Source of the DNA: an uncultured Collinsella sp.
GTDB taxonomy: Bacteria; Actinomycetota; Coriobacteriia; Coriobacteriales; Coriobacteriaceae
Direction of reading: 5' to 3'
NCBI GenBank assembly: GCA_900546115.1
Contig: URBQ01000036.1
Span: 1 to 27,105, forward strand
DNA length: 27,105 nucleotides
The notes under the pieces were generated by a model. That model did no database searches, was not told the origin of the DNA, and was given only the letters and a program-made list of their open reading frames with translations. The position numbers and the translations under genes were made by a program. Each line of letters begins with the position of its first letter. The first letter of the stretch is position 1. Below are positions 1 through 9,300 of this stretch, piece by piece.

Positions 1-139
1 CCCCGCCTCTTACACCACATCTCTGCGCGCTACCGCGCGAAGGTCCTCAGCGGAAAGTTTGACCCGTTTCGATGCACAAAAATGGGATGAATCTTCCCTG
101 GCAACCGCCCAGAAAGATCCACCCCAAAGCAAGCGCTCG

Positions 140-2086
140 CTAGAACGTTCCGCCGCCGCCTCCGCCGACGCCGCCACCGCCGCCACCGGAAAAGCCGCCG
201 CCGCTGCCGCCGCTCGAACTATCGGAACTCGAAGCCAGCTCGCGGATGGTCTCGTGGTACACATCGTTGAACGAATCGAGCGGGGACTCGTTGCCGTAGT
301 GATGGTAATACCACCAGTAGCAGGGGTAGTTGTCGTAGAAATCGTCGCTGTTGCGCAGGTCCGCAGGCACGGCCTCGGCCAGCTGTCGCAGCACTTCTTT
401 CGAAACGCCCAGGGCAACGCCCATCACCAGCAGTTTGTTCCACAAGATCAGGTCGCTGGGAATGGCCTCCTTCAGGCGCGTAAAGTCCTCAAGCCAATGC
501 TTGAGCGCTTTACAGCGAGCCGCCACCTCGGCGCCCTCCGGCGTGTAGCGACGGAAGGTGCAGCTCAGGACAAAGCCCACGATCGTGACGGGGATCGAGA
601 TCATAGCGGCACCGACATTGGCATCCGCAAAGTCGGCATAGAACAGAGAGCCCAAAATGCCACAGACAATAATGATGCCGAGAACCAAGCCGGCAACCAG
701 GGCGATGGTGCCGTCCGAGGCGATAAGCTCGCGCGCCTCCAGCTTGCCCTTAACCGTGCTCTGATAGTCCTCGAGCTTGTCGCCAACAGATGTGGTGCGC
801 TCGCTAGCGTACTCCTCCAGCTCGCTAAACGTGCGCGAACGGACTCCGTCCTTATCGGGCTTAACGCCGGCGAAGAAGACCTTGAGCACATCGCGATCGA
901 TGCCGTCCTTCTTGGCAGCCTTCCAGGCCTCGTCGGTCACTGTGATGCGATACGTCTGCTCCTCTTTTTCGCGACGGAGCAGACCCTTCTTCTTGGTCTC
1001 GGTCGCTTCTTCCAGCTTGATCACGCGGTCGTCGGTAAGCTTCATAAGCGTGGCGATATATGCCTGATCGGGCACCTCGTTCCAGCTCATGAGGGCCGAA
1101 AGCACGGCGGGATGGTCGGCCGAAGGCACATCGCGGAAATATTCGTCCTGGAAAAGCGGCTTGGGCTTGCGGCGGCGCAGCTTGAGCACAACGATTGTGC
1201 CGGTAAAGGCCACCGCCGCGACAACACTTAGCACGGCAAGCGCATTGGCAATCATGCGAGCGTGAGCGCGGCGAGCGTTGGCCTCGTCGGCCCATTCCTT
1301 CTCTTCGCTCAGAATCGTCGACATGCGCTTTTCGCCCGAGACGGCAAGCTGCGGCACCCAGTCGCTGGGGAAGGCGATGCGTGCCTCGGCGAATTCGCCC
1401 TGATGCACGCAGGGAATGGTATAGGTGACCATGGGCTCGTCCGCATCGAGCGACACGTCGCCCGTCAGCGGGCCGTGGCCCCATGCGCGGAAGTTATCGC
1501 CCTTGACGGCAGCCGTCCCGGCAGCGGCATTTGCAAAGTAGACTTCCATCTCGACGTCATCGGAGTCCGCAGACCAGCCGTCACCCACAAATTTCCAGTA
1601 GAGCTCGGCGGTATCGGCCCAGTTCATAACCGCACCGGTCATGGAATAACTCACGTAGTAGATTGCGCTGTCGCCGCTTTCGTGAGGGCTGAACACCTTA
1701 ATCTTTACGCCGTCGTCGGACTGCTCCACCGTGTAAACGCCGTCGTCGCCTTTATTTGCGCTGTCGACCTTGTTAAACGCAGTGTCGTCTTCCTCGACGC
1801 TCAGCACATTGACGACCACCGAGCCGCCTTGCTGGTTAGAGCCTGTATTGATATCCCAATACACGCCGTTAATGTCATCGTCGAAATCGAACTGGCGTCC
1901 CTCGACAACGGTCAGCGAGCCATCGGCCTCAACCGTGGCACCGATATAGGTTTGGCTCATGGAGTAGCCGTCGGCGTGCGCGACGGCAGGCAGCAGCAAC
2001 AACGCAAGCGCGACGAGTGCGCAGACGGAAGCGAACCGCGCAAACAGGCGGCGCTGCCGACAGGGCTGGGCAACGGGGGCGTTCAT
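140..2086 (-). CDS. DUF2207-family membrane protein with Gly-rich tail
   Basis: This 648-residue protein has the DUF2207 layout: a signal peptide (hydrophobic stretch about residues 18-38, ending AHA), a beta-rich extracellular domain (to about residue 280), a transmembrane helix near residues 282-305 followed by an RRRKPK stop-transfer patch, a cytosolic domain, two further hydrophobic segments (about 462-510), and a C-terminal tail of Gly and Ser with almost no other residues. The biochemical role of the family is not known. I chose ATG at 2086 because AAAGGA lies 7 bases upstream; an in-frame start at 2122 lacks such a site and would put 12 extra residues before the signal peptide. The gene stands alone and diverges from the tRNA-modifying gene to its right. 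No terminator is visible in bases 1-139. Family call fairly sure; function unknown. Confidence 0.85.
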   Translation of the reverse strand: MNAPVAQPCRQRRLFARFASVCALVALALLLLPAVAHADGYSMSQTYIGATVEADGSLTVVEGRQFDFDDDINGVYWDINTGSNQQGGSVVVNVLSVEEDDTAFNKVDSANKGDDGVYTVEQSDDGVKIKVFSPHESGDSAIYYVSYSMTGAVMNWADTAELYWKFVGDGWSADSDDVEMEVYFANAAAGTAAVKGDNFRAWGHGPLTGDVSLDADEPMVTYTIPCVHQGEFAEARIAFPSDWVPQLAVSGEKRMSTILSEEKEWADEANARRAHARMIANALAVLSVVAAVAFTGTIVVLKLRRRKPKPLFQDEYFRDVPSADHPAVLSALMSWNEVPDQAYIATLMKLTDDRVIKLEEATETKKKGLLRREKEEQTYRITVTDEAWKAAKKDGIDRDVLKVFFAGVKPDKDGVRSRTFSELEEYASERTTSVGDKLEDYQSTVKGKLEARELIASDGTIALVAGLVLGIIIVCGILGSLFYADFADANVGAAMISIPVTIVGFVLSCTFRRYTPEGAEVAARCKALKHWLEDFTRLKEAIPSDLILWNKLLVMGVALGVSKEVLRQLAEAVPADLRNSDDFYDNYPCYWWYYHHYGNESPLDSFNDVYHETIRELASSSDSSSGGSGGGFSGGGGGGVGGGGGGTF

Positions 2087-2200
2087 AGGCACATCCTTTG
2101 TCTGTGGTACCAGTAGCGTCATTGTCCCACGTTTGCGAGTTCATGTGACGAACATCTAGGTCAGCGGAGCGTCAAAACGGGACAAAAGTCACACCCGCCG

Positions 2201-2249
2201 CCGGCACCTGGGGACGTTCCTTATCTGCCGGCAATCTGGGACACTCCTT
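2201..2249. repeat. Two-copy tandem direct repeat, REP-like
   Basis: Two 22-base copies, starting at 2201 and 2228 (period 27), share CCGGCA at their left end and GGGAC..TCCTT at their right end, 16 of 22 bases identical. They lie in a 509-base gene-free stretch (2087-2595). Such short GC-rich intergenic repeats are often remnants of REP/MITE-type elements, but no transposase or terminal repeat pair is visible here. The rest of the gap shows nothing I can support apart from the hairpin at 2425-2458. Confidence 0.4.
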
Positions 2250-2424
2250 GGCATAGCCCGCTCCGGCAATAGATACCACTTCATAGCTCCATCACAGGTG
2301 TAGCGGCTTTGTGTGGACGCGGCATGCGCTGATTGAGCCGCCAGTTGAGGGGCATAAAGCAGTTGAGAGAAAACGGTTTGCCCCTTTGCCGTCCGCTTGA
2401 GGATCATGTCCCCCTTTTCCGCGG

Positions 2425-2458
2425 AAACCCCGGCAGTTGCGAAGAGCTGCCGGGGTTT
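2425..2458 (+). terminator. Strong hairpin, terminator-like, with no gene upstream
   Basis: AAACCCCGGCAG and CTGCCGGGGTTT form a perfect 12-base-pair stem around a 10-base loop. The outer A/T pairs give a short T run on either strand, so it could act bidirectionally. On the plus strand nothing recognisable precedes it as far back as 2087, and on the minus strand nothing is transcribed into it, so either a small RNA ends here or it is a relic of a lost gene. Confidence 0.55.
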
Positions 2459-2582
2459 CTGTCGTTTGAGGGCTAGATTGATTGACGACGATTAAGGCGC
2501 CGAGCCGGTGGTCCGGCACGCGCAACGTGTGGCCTCAGCAACTTGCAGGCCACGGCAGCGTCTCCCCCACCACGCCCCGCGC

Positions 2583-2588
2583 TATACT
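2583..2588 (+). promoter_or_regulatory. -10 box for a probably leaderless gluQ mRNA
   Basis: TATACT ends 7 bases before the ATG at 2596. Transcription would therefore start at or within a base or two of the initiation codon. No Shine-Dalgarno sequence is present in the intervening bases, which agrees with a leaderless transcript, a common arrangement in actinobacteria. No good -35 hexamer is seen at the expected distance. Confidence 0.45.
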
Positions 2589-2595
2589 CGTCCGC

Positions 2596-3600
2596 ATGGA
2601 CATCAACGCACGCAACATAGCAACAACCGCCGCCGACGCGCCAACGACGCCGGCCGCTCCCGCGCCCGTCGTGGGGCGCTTCGCCCCGTCGCCCTCGGGC
2701 CGTATGCACCTGGGCAACGTGTTCAGCTGCCTGTGCGCATGGCTTTCGGCCCGCAGCCAGGGCGGCAGCATCGTGTTACGCATTGAGGACCTGGACGATC
2801 GCTGCAAGCGCCCCGAACTTGCCGCTCAATTGATTGACGACCTGGCCTGGCTGGGGCTGGAGTGGGACGAAGGCCCCTACTACCAGCACGACCGCCTGGA
2901 CTTGTACGAGGACGCCCTGCACCAGTTGCAATACGCCGGCCTCACCTATCCCTGCTTTTGCACACGCGCCGAGCTCCACGCCGCGAGTGCACCGCACGCG
3001 AGCGACGGCACGCCCATCTACCGTGGCGCCTGCCGAAGTCTTTCGGCCGAGGAGGTGGCCCGCCGCAGCGCCCTGCGCGCGCCGGCCACACGTCTGCGCG
3101 TGCCCACCGTCGACGACCTCGCAGACGACGTGATCGAATTTGTGGATCGCACGTACGGCGCCCAATGCGAAGCACTCGCCACCGAGTGCGGCGACTTTTT
3201 GGTGCGCCGCAGCGACGGCGTGTTTGCCTATCAGCTAGCCGTGGTGGTCGACGACGCTGCCATGGGCGTCACCGAGGTCGTGCGCGGATGCGACCTGCTG
3301 GGGTCCACGCCGCGCCAGATCTATCTGCAGCACCTGTTGGGACTGCCCACGCCGCACTACGCACATATTCCGCTGCTCATGGCACCGGACGGCCGCCGCC
3401 TTTCCAAACGAGACCGCGATCTGGACCTGGGCGAACTCCGCGCCCGCTTTGGCACGCCCGAAGCGCTGCTGGGTTGGCTCGCCGGACAAACAGGCATCGC
3501 GCCGGGCACCACGCCGCGCTCTGCCGAGCAGCTGGTCGAGCATTTTAGCTGGGATGTTATCCGCAAGCACAGGGAGAACATTACCGTAACGGCTGAGTAA
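2596..3600 (+). CDS. gluQ: Glutamyl-Q tRNA(Asp) synthetase
   Basis: This 334-residue protein is a class I synthetase-like enzyme that, by family knowledge, attaches activated glutamate to the queuosine base at the anticodon wobble position of tRNA(Asp). The catalytic core carries RFAPSPSGRMHLGN with the HIGH-type motif at residues 38-41, and RLSKRD (about 270-275) stands for KMSKS. It lacks the anticodon-binding domain of true GluRS, as expected from its length. Residues 120 and 122 (CFC), followed by a Tyr and a Cys in IYRGAC, match the zinc site of the GluQ family. I chose ATG at 2596, which begins just before the conserved core; the in-frame start at 2482 adds 38 residues that look like noncoding sequence. 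It converges on the phosphoesterase operon, with only 15 bases between stop codons. Confidence 0.92.
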   Translation: MDINARNIATTAADAPTTPAAPAPVVGRFAPSPSGRMHLGNVFSCLCAWLSARSQGGSIVLRIEDLDDRCKRPELAAQLIDDLAWLGLEWDEGPYYQHDRLDLYEDALHQLQYAGLTYPCFCTRAELHAASAPHASDGTPIYRGACRSLSAEEVARRSALRAPATRLRVPTVDDLADDVIEFVDRTYGAQCEALATECGDFLVRRSDGVFAYQLAVVVDDAAMGVTEVVRGCDLLGSTPRQIYLQHLLGLPTPHYAHIPLLMAPDGRRLSKRDRDLDLGELRARFGTPEALLGWLAGQTGIAPGTTPRSAEQLVEHFSWDVIRKHRENITVTAE

Positions 3601-3615
3601 TCAGGCACCCCACCC

Positions 3616-4341
3616 CTACGCAACATCCCAGGGCTGGAGTTCGTCGCCCAGGCGAACGATGCAGTCGTAGAGCACGGTATGGCGCTCGGCCGGGTTGGCA
3701 TCCCGATGAAAATGCCCGTAGTACCAGCGCTTGTAGTCCAAGCGGTCCTCCAGCTCATCGAAAAACGCCGTAAGCCGATCAACGGCGGGGCAATTCCAGC
3801 CGGGCGCCGGATAAAGCGTGGGCGAGAGCATGCGCGTGGAGCAGGTGTGGGTGATCACGTAGTCGACCTTCCAGCCCACGCTATCGAGCTTTGCCCGCGC
3901 CTCCTCAAAGTTGCGCTCGCCCGGCAGCTCCTGCGGCCACCAGCTGGAATACGGGATGCGGTATTCCTTGTCCACACTCGTGGCGCCGCCCATGGTAAAG
4001 ATCGTCGACCCACCGAGCTCAAAAACCTCGCCGCGCGTCAGGCGCCGTATAGGCGAGGTGTCCGACAGGCGTTGCGTCAGTCCACCGTGCCACAACTCCA
4101 GGGGGCGCTCCGCCCAATGGTCGTAGCGTTCGTGGTTGCCGTCGACGAACAGCACGGTATAGGGGCGCGACTCCAGCCAGGCGATATCGGCGCATTCCTC
4201 GGCAGAAAAATCCCACGGAAAGCCAAAGTCTCCCGCGATAATCAGATAGTCGTCGCTCGTCAGACTATCCCCAAGCTCCCAGTCGCGGAGCTTTTGCATG
4301 TCGATGCCACCGTGGACATCACCCGTCACATAAACCGTCAT
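3616..4341 (-). CDS. Calcineurin-type metallophosphoesterase (third of three)
   Basis: This 241-residue protein has all five blocks of the dinuclear metallophosphoesterase fold: GDVHG near residue 7, AGDFG near 37, GNHE near 69, a VITH histidine near 160, and a C-terminal GHFH. The metal-ligand residues are all present, so it should be an active hydrolase, probably cytosolic since no signal peptide is seen. The substrate cannot be read from the sequence. It is a paralogue of the first gene of the operon (4986-5741): both share a WWP.E.P.ER segment and a GWKVDYV.TH segment. Its ATG overlaps the stop of the preceding gene (ATGA), so translation is probably coupled. Confidence 0.88.
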   Translation of the reverse strand: MTVYVTGDVHGGIDMQKLRDWELGDSLTSDDYLIIAGDFGFPWDFSAEECADIAWLESRPYTVLFVDGNHERYDHWAERPLELWHGGLTQRLSDTSPIRRLTRGEVFELGGSTIFTMGGATSVDKEYRIPYSSWWPQELPGERNFEEARAKLDSVGWKVDYVITHTCSTRMLSPTLYPAPGWNCPAVDRLTAFFDELEDRLDYKRWYYGHFHRDANPAERHTVLYDCIVRLGDELQPWDVA

Positions 4342-4976
4342 CGGATCACCACTTCCCTCTTATAGGCTTCGAGATCGTGCTCGATCTGCTCGTCGCCCGT
4401 GGCGTTGACCCACCACGGCCATTTAACGCAACACGCCGGCTCGTCGACCTGCGCAAACCACGACTCGAGCTCCTCCAGGCTCACCGGGGCGTAGCCGTTG
4501 GCGTCCACGCCCACGTCATAGCGCAGCAGCCCCTGCCTAAGGTTGAACGTGTTGTACGCGCCGCCGCAGCTGTGGATATGTCCGTGAAGATGCCAGCCGC
4601 CGTGCGACATGCCTTGCCAGTCGACCATGGGATAGTGGCTCAGCACGATTTTTTGGCGGTCGATCTTGAGCACACAAATGGGCGGCTCGACGATAAAAGC
4701 ATCCGCCACCGCAGGCTGCGTCCAGTCTTTGTCGTGGTTGCCAGGCAGCAGATGGACGTGCTTGCATGCAATGCTCTTACGCAGCTCGTAGGCGTCTTGC
4801 ACCGTCATCTTAAAGCTGAAGTCGCCCAGAATATAAAGCTCGTCGTCCAAAGCGACCTTGCTATTAACGTTGGCGACCATGGCGTCGTTCATCTGCGCAC
4901 CAGTCGACCAAGGCCTGTCGGCGAGCCGCAGCATGTTCTCGTGCCCAAAGTGGGTATCGCTGGTAAACCAGATCAT
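4338..4976 (-). CDS. Metallophosphoesterase, SDTHFGH subtype (second of three)
   Basis: This 212-residue protein begins with a variant metal motif, SDTHFGHEN, followed by LGDFSF, PGNHDKD, an SHYP histidine and GHIHS. It belongs to a smaller metallophosphoesterase subfamily than its two neighbours, which begin with GDVHG, so the operon holds two different types. The ATG at 4976 is preceded by GGAGG. It starts 9 bases after the stop of the first gene and overlaps the third by four bases, so the three are one transcript. The substrate is unknown; candidates such as phosphodiesters or protein phosphates cannot be told apart by eye. Confidence 0.87.
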   Translation of the reverse strand: MIWFTSDTHFGHENMLRLADRPWSTGAQMNDAMVANVNSKVALDDELYILGDFSFKMTVQDAYELRKSIACKHVHLLPGNHDKDWTQPAVADAFIVEPPICVLKIDRQKIVLSHYPMVDWQGMSHGGWHLHGHIHSCGGAYNTFNLRQGLLRYDVGVDANGYAPVSLEELESWFAQVDEPACCVKWPWWVNATGDEQIEHDLEAYKREVVIR

Positions 4977-4985
4977 GGGGACCTC

Positions 4986-5741
4986 CTAACGCTCTTGCTC
5001 AAAATAGTCACTCGCCGTCTCATCCTGCCCATCGGCACATCGCGCTTCGATCGGCACGATATCTTGGTAGATAAGGCGATGCTTGTCATCGCGCCATTCA
5101 TCGTCATGGTAATGGCCAAAGAACCAGGTGCGGTAGTCGAGCCGCCCGTCGAGCTCGCCCAAAAAGGCCTGCAGCGAATCGTCGTAGAACTCGCGATTGC
5201 ACTCCATGCACAGCTCGTCAGCCAAATCGACCGGCGCCTCGTGCGTCACAACATAGTCGACCTTCCAGCCCGCGCGATCGAGCGAGGCGCGACAGTGTTT
5301 GATCTCGCGCTCACTCGGCATCTCCTCGGGCCACCACGTCTTTCCCTCCTGACGCCACTGTTTGTCATGGCTCGCGGCGCCACCCATGGCGAGCACCGTG
5401 GTCCCCGTGATGTCGAACACCTCGCCGCGCATCAGGTGCAGCACGTGCGGGCGAACCTCGTGAACGAGGCCCCCGTTCCACTCACGCATTGGCAGCCCCG
5501 CCAGCAGATGATGGTTCTCGTGATTGCCGTCGACAAAACACGTGGTCCAGGGCTTGGACTCAAACCAGTCGAGCCAGTATTTGTCGGTGTTCGAGCCGCT
5601 CCATATAAAGCCAAAGTCGCCGGCAACGATGACAACGTCATCGCGCGTCAGCGTTCGACCCAATGGCCAAACGCGCGACGAGAAGCGACTCGCCCCATAC
5701 TCGGCAACACCGTGAACGTCTCCGGTAACGAAAATAGACAT
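4986..5741 (-). CDS. Calcineurin-type metallophosphoesterase (first of three)
   Basis: This 251-residue protein opens the three-gene operon. The metal-binding blocks are GDVHG (residue 7 onward), AGDFGF, DGNHENH, VVTHEAP and a C-terminal GHYHDD, all intact. It is most similar to the third gene of the operon and less so to the middle one. I chose ATG at 5741, with GGAGG nine bases upstream; a TTG two codons earlier would leave too short a spacer for that site. No signal peptide or membrane segment is present. Having two GDVHG-type paralogues around an SDTHFGH-type enzyme suggests duplication of one gene or joint action on related substrates. Confidence 0.88.
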   Translation of the reverse strand: MSIFVTGDVHGVAEYGASRFSSRVWPLGRTLTRDDVVIVAGDFGFIWSGSNTDKYWLDWFESKPWTTCFVDGNHENHHLLAGLPMREWNGGLVHEVRPHVLHLMRGEVFDITGTTVLAMGGAASHDKQWRQEGKTWWPEEMPSEREIKHCRASLDRAGWKVDYVVTHEAPVDLADELCMECNREFYDDSLQAFLGELDGRLDYRTWFFGHYHDDEWRDDKHRLIYQDIVPIEARCADGQDETASDYFEQER

Positions 5742-5869
5742 CAAACAACACCTCCGTGCTGTGCGACTCTGGACAAATCAATGGAAGAAATTGCAGGCCG
5801 GGCCGGCATCTGTATCCCTTAGGGCTTACCCTTCGTTCTTCCATCCAAACGGATCAAACACCCAAAAAA

Positions 5870-6235
5870 CTAGATCGAGCACACTGTTGGCGGGCAGCAT
5901 GTTGGGCAGGGCGTCTTGCCTCGCTTGAGTGCAGCCGCTAATGGTACGCTTGTTTTAATGGCGTTTTGAGGAAGGCTTTTGCACCCCGTAGAACGGTGGT
6001 AAATCTTGCCGTTCTTAGTGACGATTACCTTGATTTTTGAGGTATCCACACTGCGGGGCTCGATGGGCGCAGCCACCTCTTGACGAGCTGGCGCTGTTTT
6101 CCAAGGCTTGCCTCTCGAAAAACCAAAATCGCAGAATCGATTGATATAGCTGTCGAAACATCCATCGAACAGCAACCCCGTTGCCAGACCCGCCATGAAT
6201 CCGCAGGCGATCGCGGCCTCTCCTCTTATTTGCAT
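5870..6235 (-). CDS. Small membrane-anchored protein with His/Cys metal-binding motif
   Basis: This 121-residue protein has one N-terminal hydrophobic segment (about residues 8-25) that could be a signal anchor, a Pro/Ala-rich linker, and a C-terminal block in which KIYHRSTGC is followed about 25 residues later by PCPTCCP. The pattern Tyr-His-x4-Cys ... Cys-x2-Cys is a recurring Ada-like or nuclease-associated metal-binding motif at the end of many small Gram-positive proteins, where it typically follows a strand ending in YH and precedes an Ala-rich helix, as here (PLAAALKRG). The ATG at 6235 follows AAGGAGGG at good distance; upstream in-frame codons lack a ribosome site. It stands alone between the phosphoesterase operon and the CAP-domain gene. 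Function unknown; zinc binding is likely. Confidence 0.75.
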   Translation of the reverse strand: MQIRGEAAIACGFMAGLATGLLFDGCFDSYINRFCDFGFSRGKPWKTAPARQEVAAPIEPRSVDTSKIKVIVTKNGKIYHRSTGCKSLPQNAIKTSVPLAAALKRGKTPCPTCCPPTVCSI

Positions 6236-6261
6236 ATATCCCTCCTTAATCAATCTTGAAG

Positions 6262-6308
6262 AAAAAGGCGGCGCGCGCCGCAGAGCCCATGCCCCTGCGG
6301 TGCGCGCC
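6262..6308 (-). terminator. Rho-independent terminator of the CAP-domain gene
   Basis: Read on the minus strand, a 14-base-pair stem with one mismatch (GGCGCGCaCCGCAG against CTGCGGcGCGCGCC) is followed after GCC by TTTTTCTTC. It begins 23 bases after the stop codon of the cell-wall protein gene and is a textbook intrinsic terminator. Confidence 0.85.
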
Positions 6309-6331
6309 AAAAACAGCGCGCTTCCCTGTCC

Positions 6332-9300
6332 CTAACGGATCAGCTGGCGGCGCTTATCGGACAGGAATACGCCGGCGGCCACCAGGACCGTGCCGCCGAT
6401 CACGAAGGTCTCACCCAGCAGCTCGGACGCATCGCCCGTGGCGGGCATCGCCGTCTGCCAAGTCGTGGCCTCGGTCTTTGCCTCCGCATGCTTGGCCTGG
6501 TACGTCACTTGCGTGACGGGCTGGGTCTGCTCGCCGTTTCCGCGGTCGGCGGCCTCTTGGCGAGCGATCTCGGCGTTAAGCTCGGCAATAGCCTGGTCGA
6601 GCTCGACCTTGGCGGCGGTGTAGTTGGCGAGCGCCTCCAAGTATGCCGGCGCCACGGCATCCGTCGCAGCCACGGCGTCATCGAGTTCGGCCTTGGCGGT
6701 CGCGGCACGCTCGGCGGCATCGTGGGCCGCAGCGATCTTGGCGTTAAGTACCTCGTCCGCATCGTCAGTGCTGCCGTTGACAATGGCTTCGGCAATATTG
6801 ATTCTGCGCAGGCGGGCAACCGCGGCGGCAGAGGCGTCGCGCGCGACAGTCGCATCCACCACGGCATCGTCAGCCTCCACCACGTCATACTCGGCATCGC
6901 TCACGGCCATCGCCGCTGCATCGAGCGCGGCATCGGCAGTCGCTTTGTCCCCAGTGGCCTTGGCAAGTGCTGCGGCGGCATTCTTAAGCTGAGAGGCGCG
7001 GGCGGCAGCTGCATCAGATTTTGCCTGAGCCGTTGCCACGACGGCGTCGGCATCGCTTGCAGCCCGCTGCGCCATATCGAGCTCCACCTGAGTGGCAGCA
7101 GCATCGATGCCTGCCTGATCGGCATCGCCTTGGGTGGCAAGAAGTTCGGCCTCCGCCTCGCGCTGATTGGCACGCGCGCTTTCGAGTGCAGACGACGCCG
7201 CATCAAACGCACGCTGAGCAGCGGCGATATCGGCTGAGTACGCCGCTAGCTCATCCTGGGCCGCGGCAAGTGCATCCCGTTTGTCGCCAACACCGGCACG
7301 AGCGGCGTCCAGTGCGCGCTTGGCAGCAGCCACCTTGCCCTTGGCAATGTCGAGCTCGCCAGACTTGGCGGCCACGGCGTCCTGCGCTGCCGCAACAGCG
7401 GCGTTGGCAGCGCTCAAATCGGCGCGGGCATCGCTGACGGCACGCGCGGCGGCGTCAGCTGCAGCCTGCTTTTGCGCCACGGCAGCCTGGGCCTCCGAGG
7501 CCTTGGTTGCCGCGACATCAACGTTAGCGGCAGCGCGCTCAACCTGGGTTTGCTTTGCTGCAACGGCCTGCGATGCTGCACTCACCTTGCTGCCGGCATC
7601 GTCGGCAACGCCCTGCGCCACAGCAAGCTCCTTGCGTGCCGCATCCACGCCCTGCTCGGGATTTGCCAACGAGTCACACCACGCATTCAACGCAGCCTCA
7701 TACTCTGCAACCGTCATCGGATTGAGGTTATACGGCTTATACCATTGACCAGAATATACAAATGTTTGCGCCTGTGTACTCCCGTACAGCGTCCCTCGCG
7801 TGCAAACGCCCATGCCCGTCACGGTGTAATCGGGGTTGATCACGTTGATGTAATGTCCGACCGAAGGGTTTGGTCCACCGTGCAGTGCGGCGTAGTTATC
7901 AATCTGGGAGCTATGCGCTGTATAGAAATCGTAAGCGGCCTTTCCCGTAAGGCCCGACGCGCCCAGCGAGGCGGCGGCAGCATCAAAGATGGCCTTCTCC
8001 TGATCGACCCACTGCTTAAACGGATTGCTTCCGTAGTTCCACGCCACATTCTCGCCCACGTTAAACTGCTGAGCGTGCGCGACCTTCGTATCGGAGAAGT
8101 TCGCGTCGGCGATGGCGGTCGCCATCATGGCATATGTCACCTTGAGCTCGCCTAGGCCAACGCTTGCGCGATACTCGTTGCACGCTTTGAGCCACACAAC
8201 CGCCTGCTTCATATTGGTCAGGCTCGTCGCGTCGACTTCCTCGCCCACCTTGTTGTAGCCAGCGAGTTTGCAGTTGAGGATGATATCCGCCGCATCGTCG
8301 GCACCCACACTCTTAAAGAATGCGATGGCACCCTGGCGGTAGTTCTCCGCCGATGCATTCGCCGTTGCCTGAGCGGCATCGAGCTTTGCCTGGGCCTGAG
8401 CCACAGCCTGGTCGGCCTGCTGCTTTTGGGCCTTCGCCTGATCGAGCGCCTTGTCGGCAGCGTCTTTCTCGTCCTTGGCCGCCGAAAGCTTGGCCTGGGC
8501 ATCGGCCAGCTCCGTGAGCGCACTGGCATGATCGGTCTTGGCCTGGTCAAGAGCGGCGTCGGCAGCGGTCTTGGCAGCAGCGGCGGCATCCAGCTTTGAC
8601 TGGGCATCGGCAGCGGCCTGCTGCTGATCGGCAACTGCCTGCTGAGCAGTCTGAACCTCGCCCTCGGCGGCGGCAACGTCCTGCTCAGCGGCAGCAAGCT
8701 CGCTCTCGCACTTCGACTGCGCGGCCTTGGCGGCCGTCAGCGCTTCGGACGCAGCAGCCACCTTTGCCTTGGCGGCCTCGTACTCCGGGCCCGCGGCGCC
8801 CTGCTCGGCTCGATCCAGATCGGCCTTGGCCGCGTCATAGCTCGTCTGCGCGGCATCCACGTCCGCATCTGCCGCGGCCTTTGCCTGCTGAGCTGCCGAA
8901 AGCTTGCCCTGCGCGTCCTGCTGCTTGGCAGCGGCGGCAGTGGCAGCGTCTTGAGCATCCGAGAGCTTGGCCTGCGCATCAACGACCTGCTGCTTCGCCT
9001 GTTCCAGGTCACTCGCAGCCTGCCCTGCGGCAGCCTGGGCGGCAGCTACAGCCTCGGGCGTAGCATCGGATGCAGCAGCCTGTGCGGCCTCAAGCGCAGA
9101 CTGGGCATCACGGGATGCCCTCTGGGCAGCAGTCAGGGCTTCATCCTTGTCCGCCAGCTCCTTCTTGGCAGCATCGAGCGCAGCCTGAGCGTCCTCAAAC
9201 GCCTTGACATCCTGATCGGCCTTGTCCTGCGCAGCGCCCAGCTGCTTTTCCAGCTCGGCCGAAGCAGCGGAGGCCGCGCTATCGCTCGCACCGCGGGCCG

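Noticed and set aside
59..1231. 390-residue plus-strand frame, and a second at 1262-2116
   Set aside because: Both are antisense to the DUF2207-type gene and have low-complexity products typical of GC-rich shadows.
2189..2407. 72-residue minus-strand frame in the gene-free gap
   Set aside because: It runs through the tandem repeat, lacks a ribosome site and has a basic, featureless product; a transposase relic cannot be shown.
4377..5822. 481-residue open frame on the plus strand
   Set aside because: Antisense shadow of two metallophosphoesterase genes with intact catalytic motifs.
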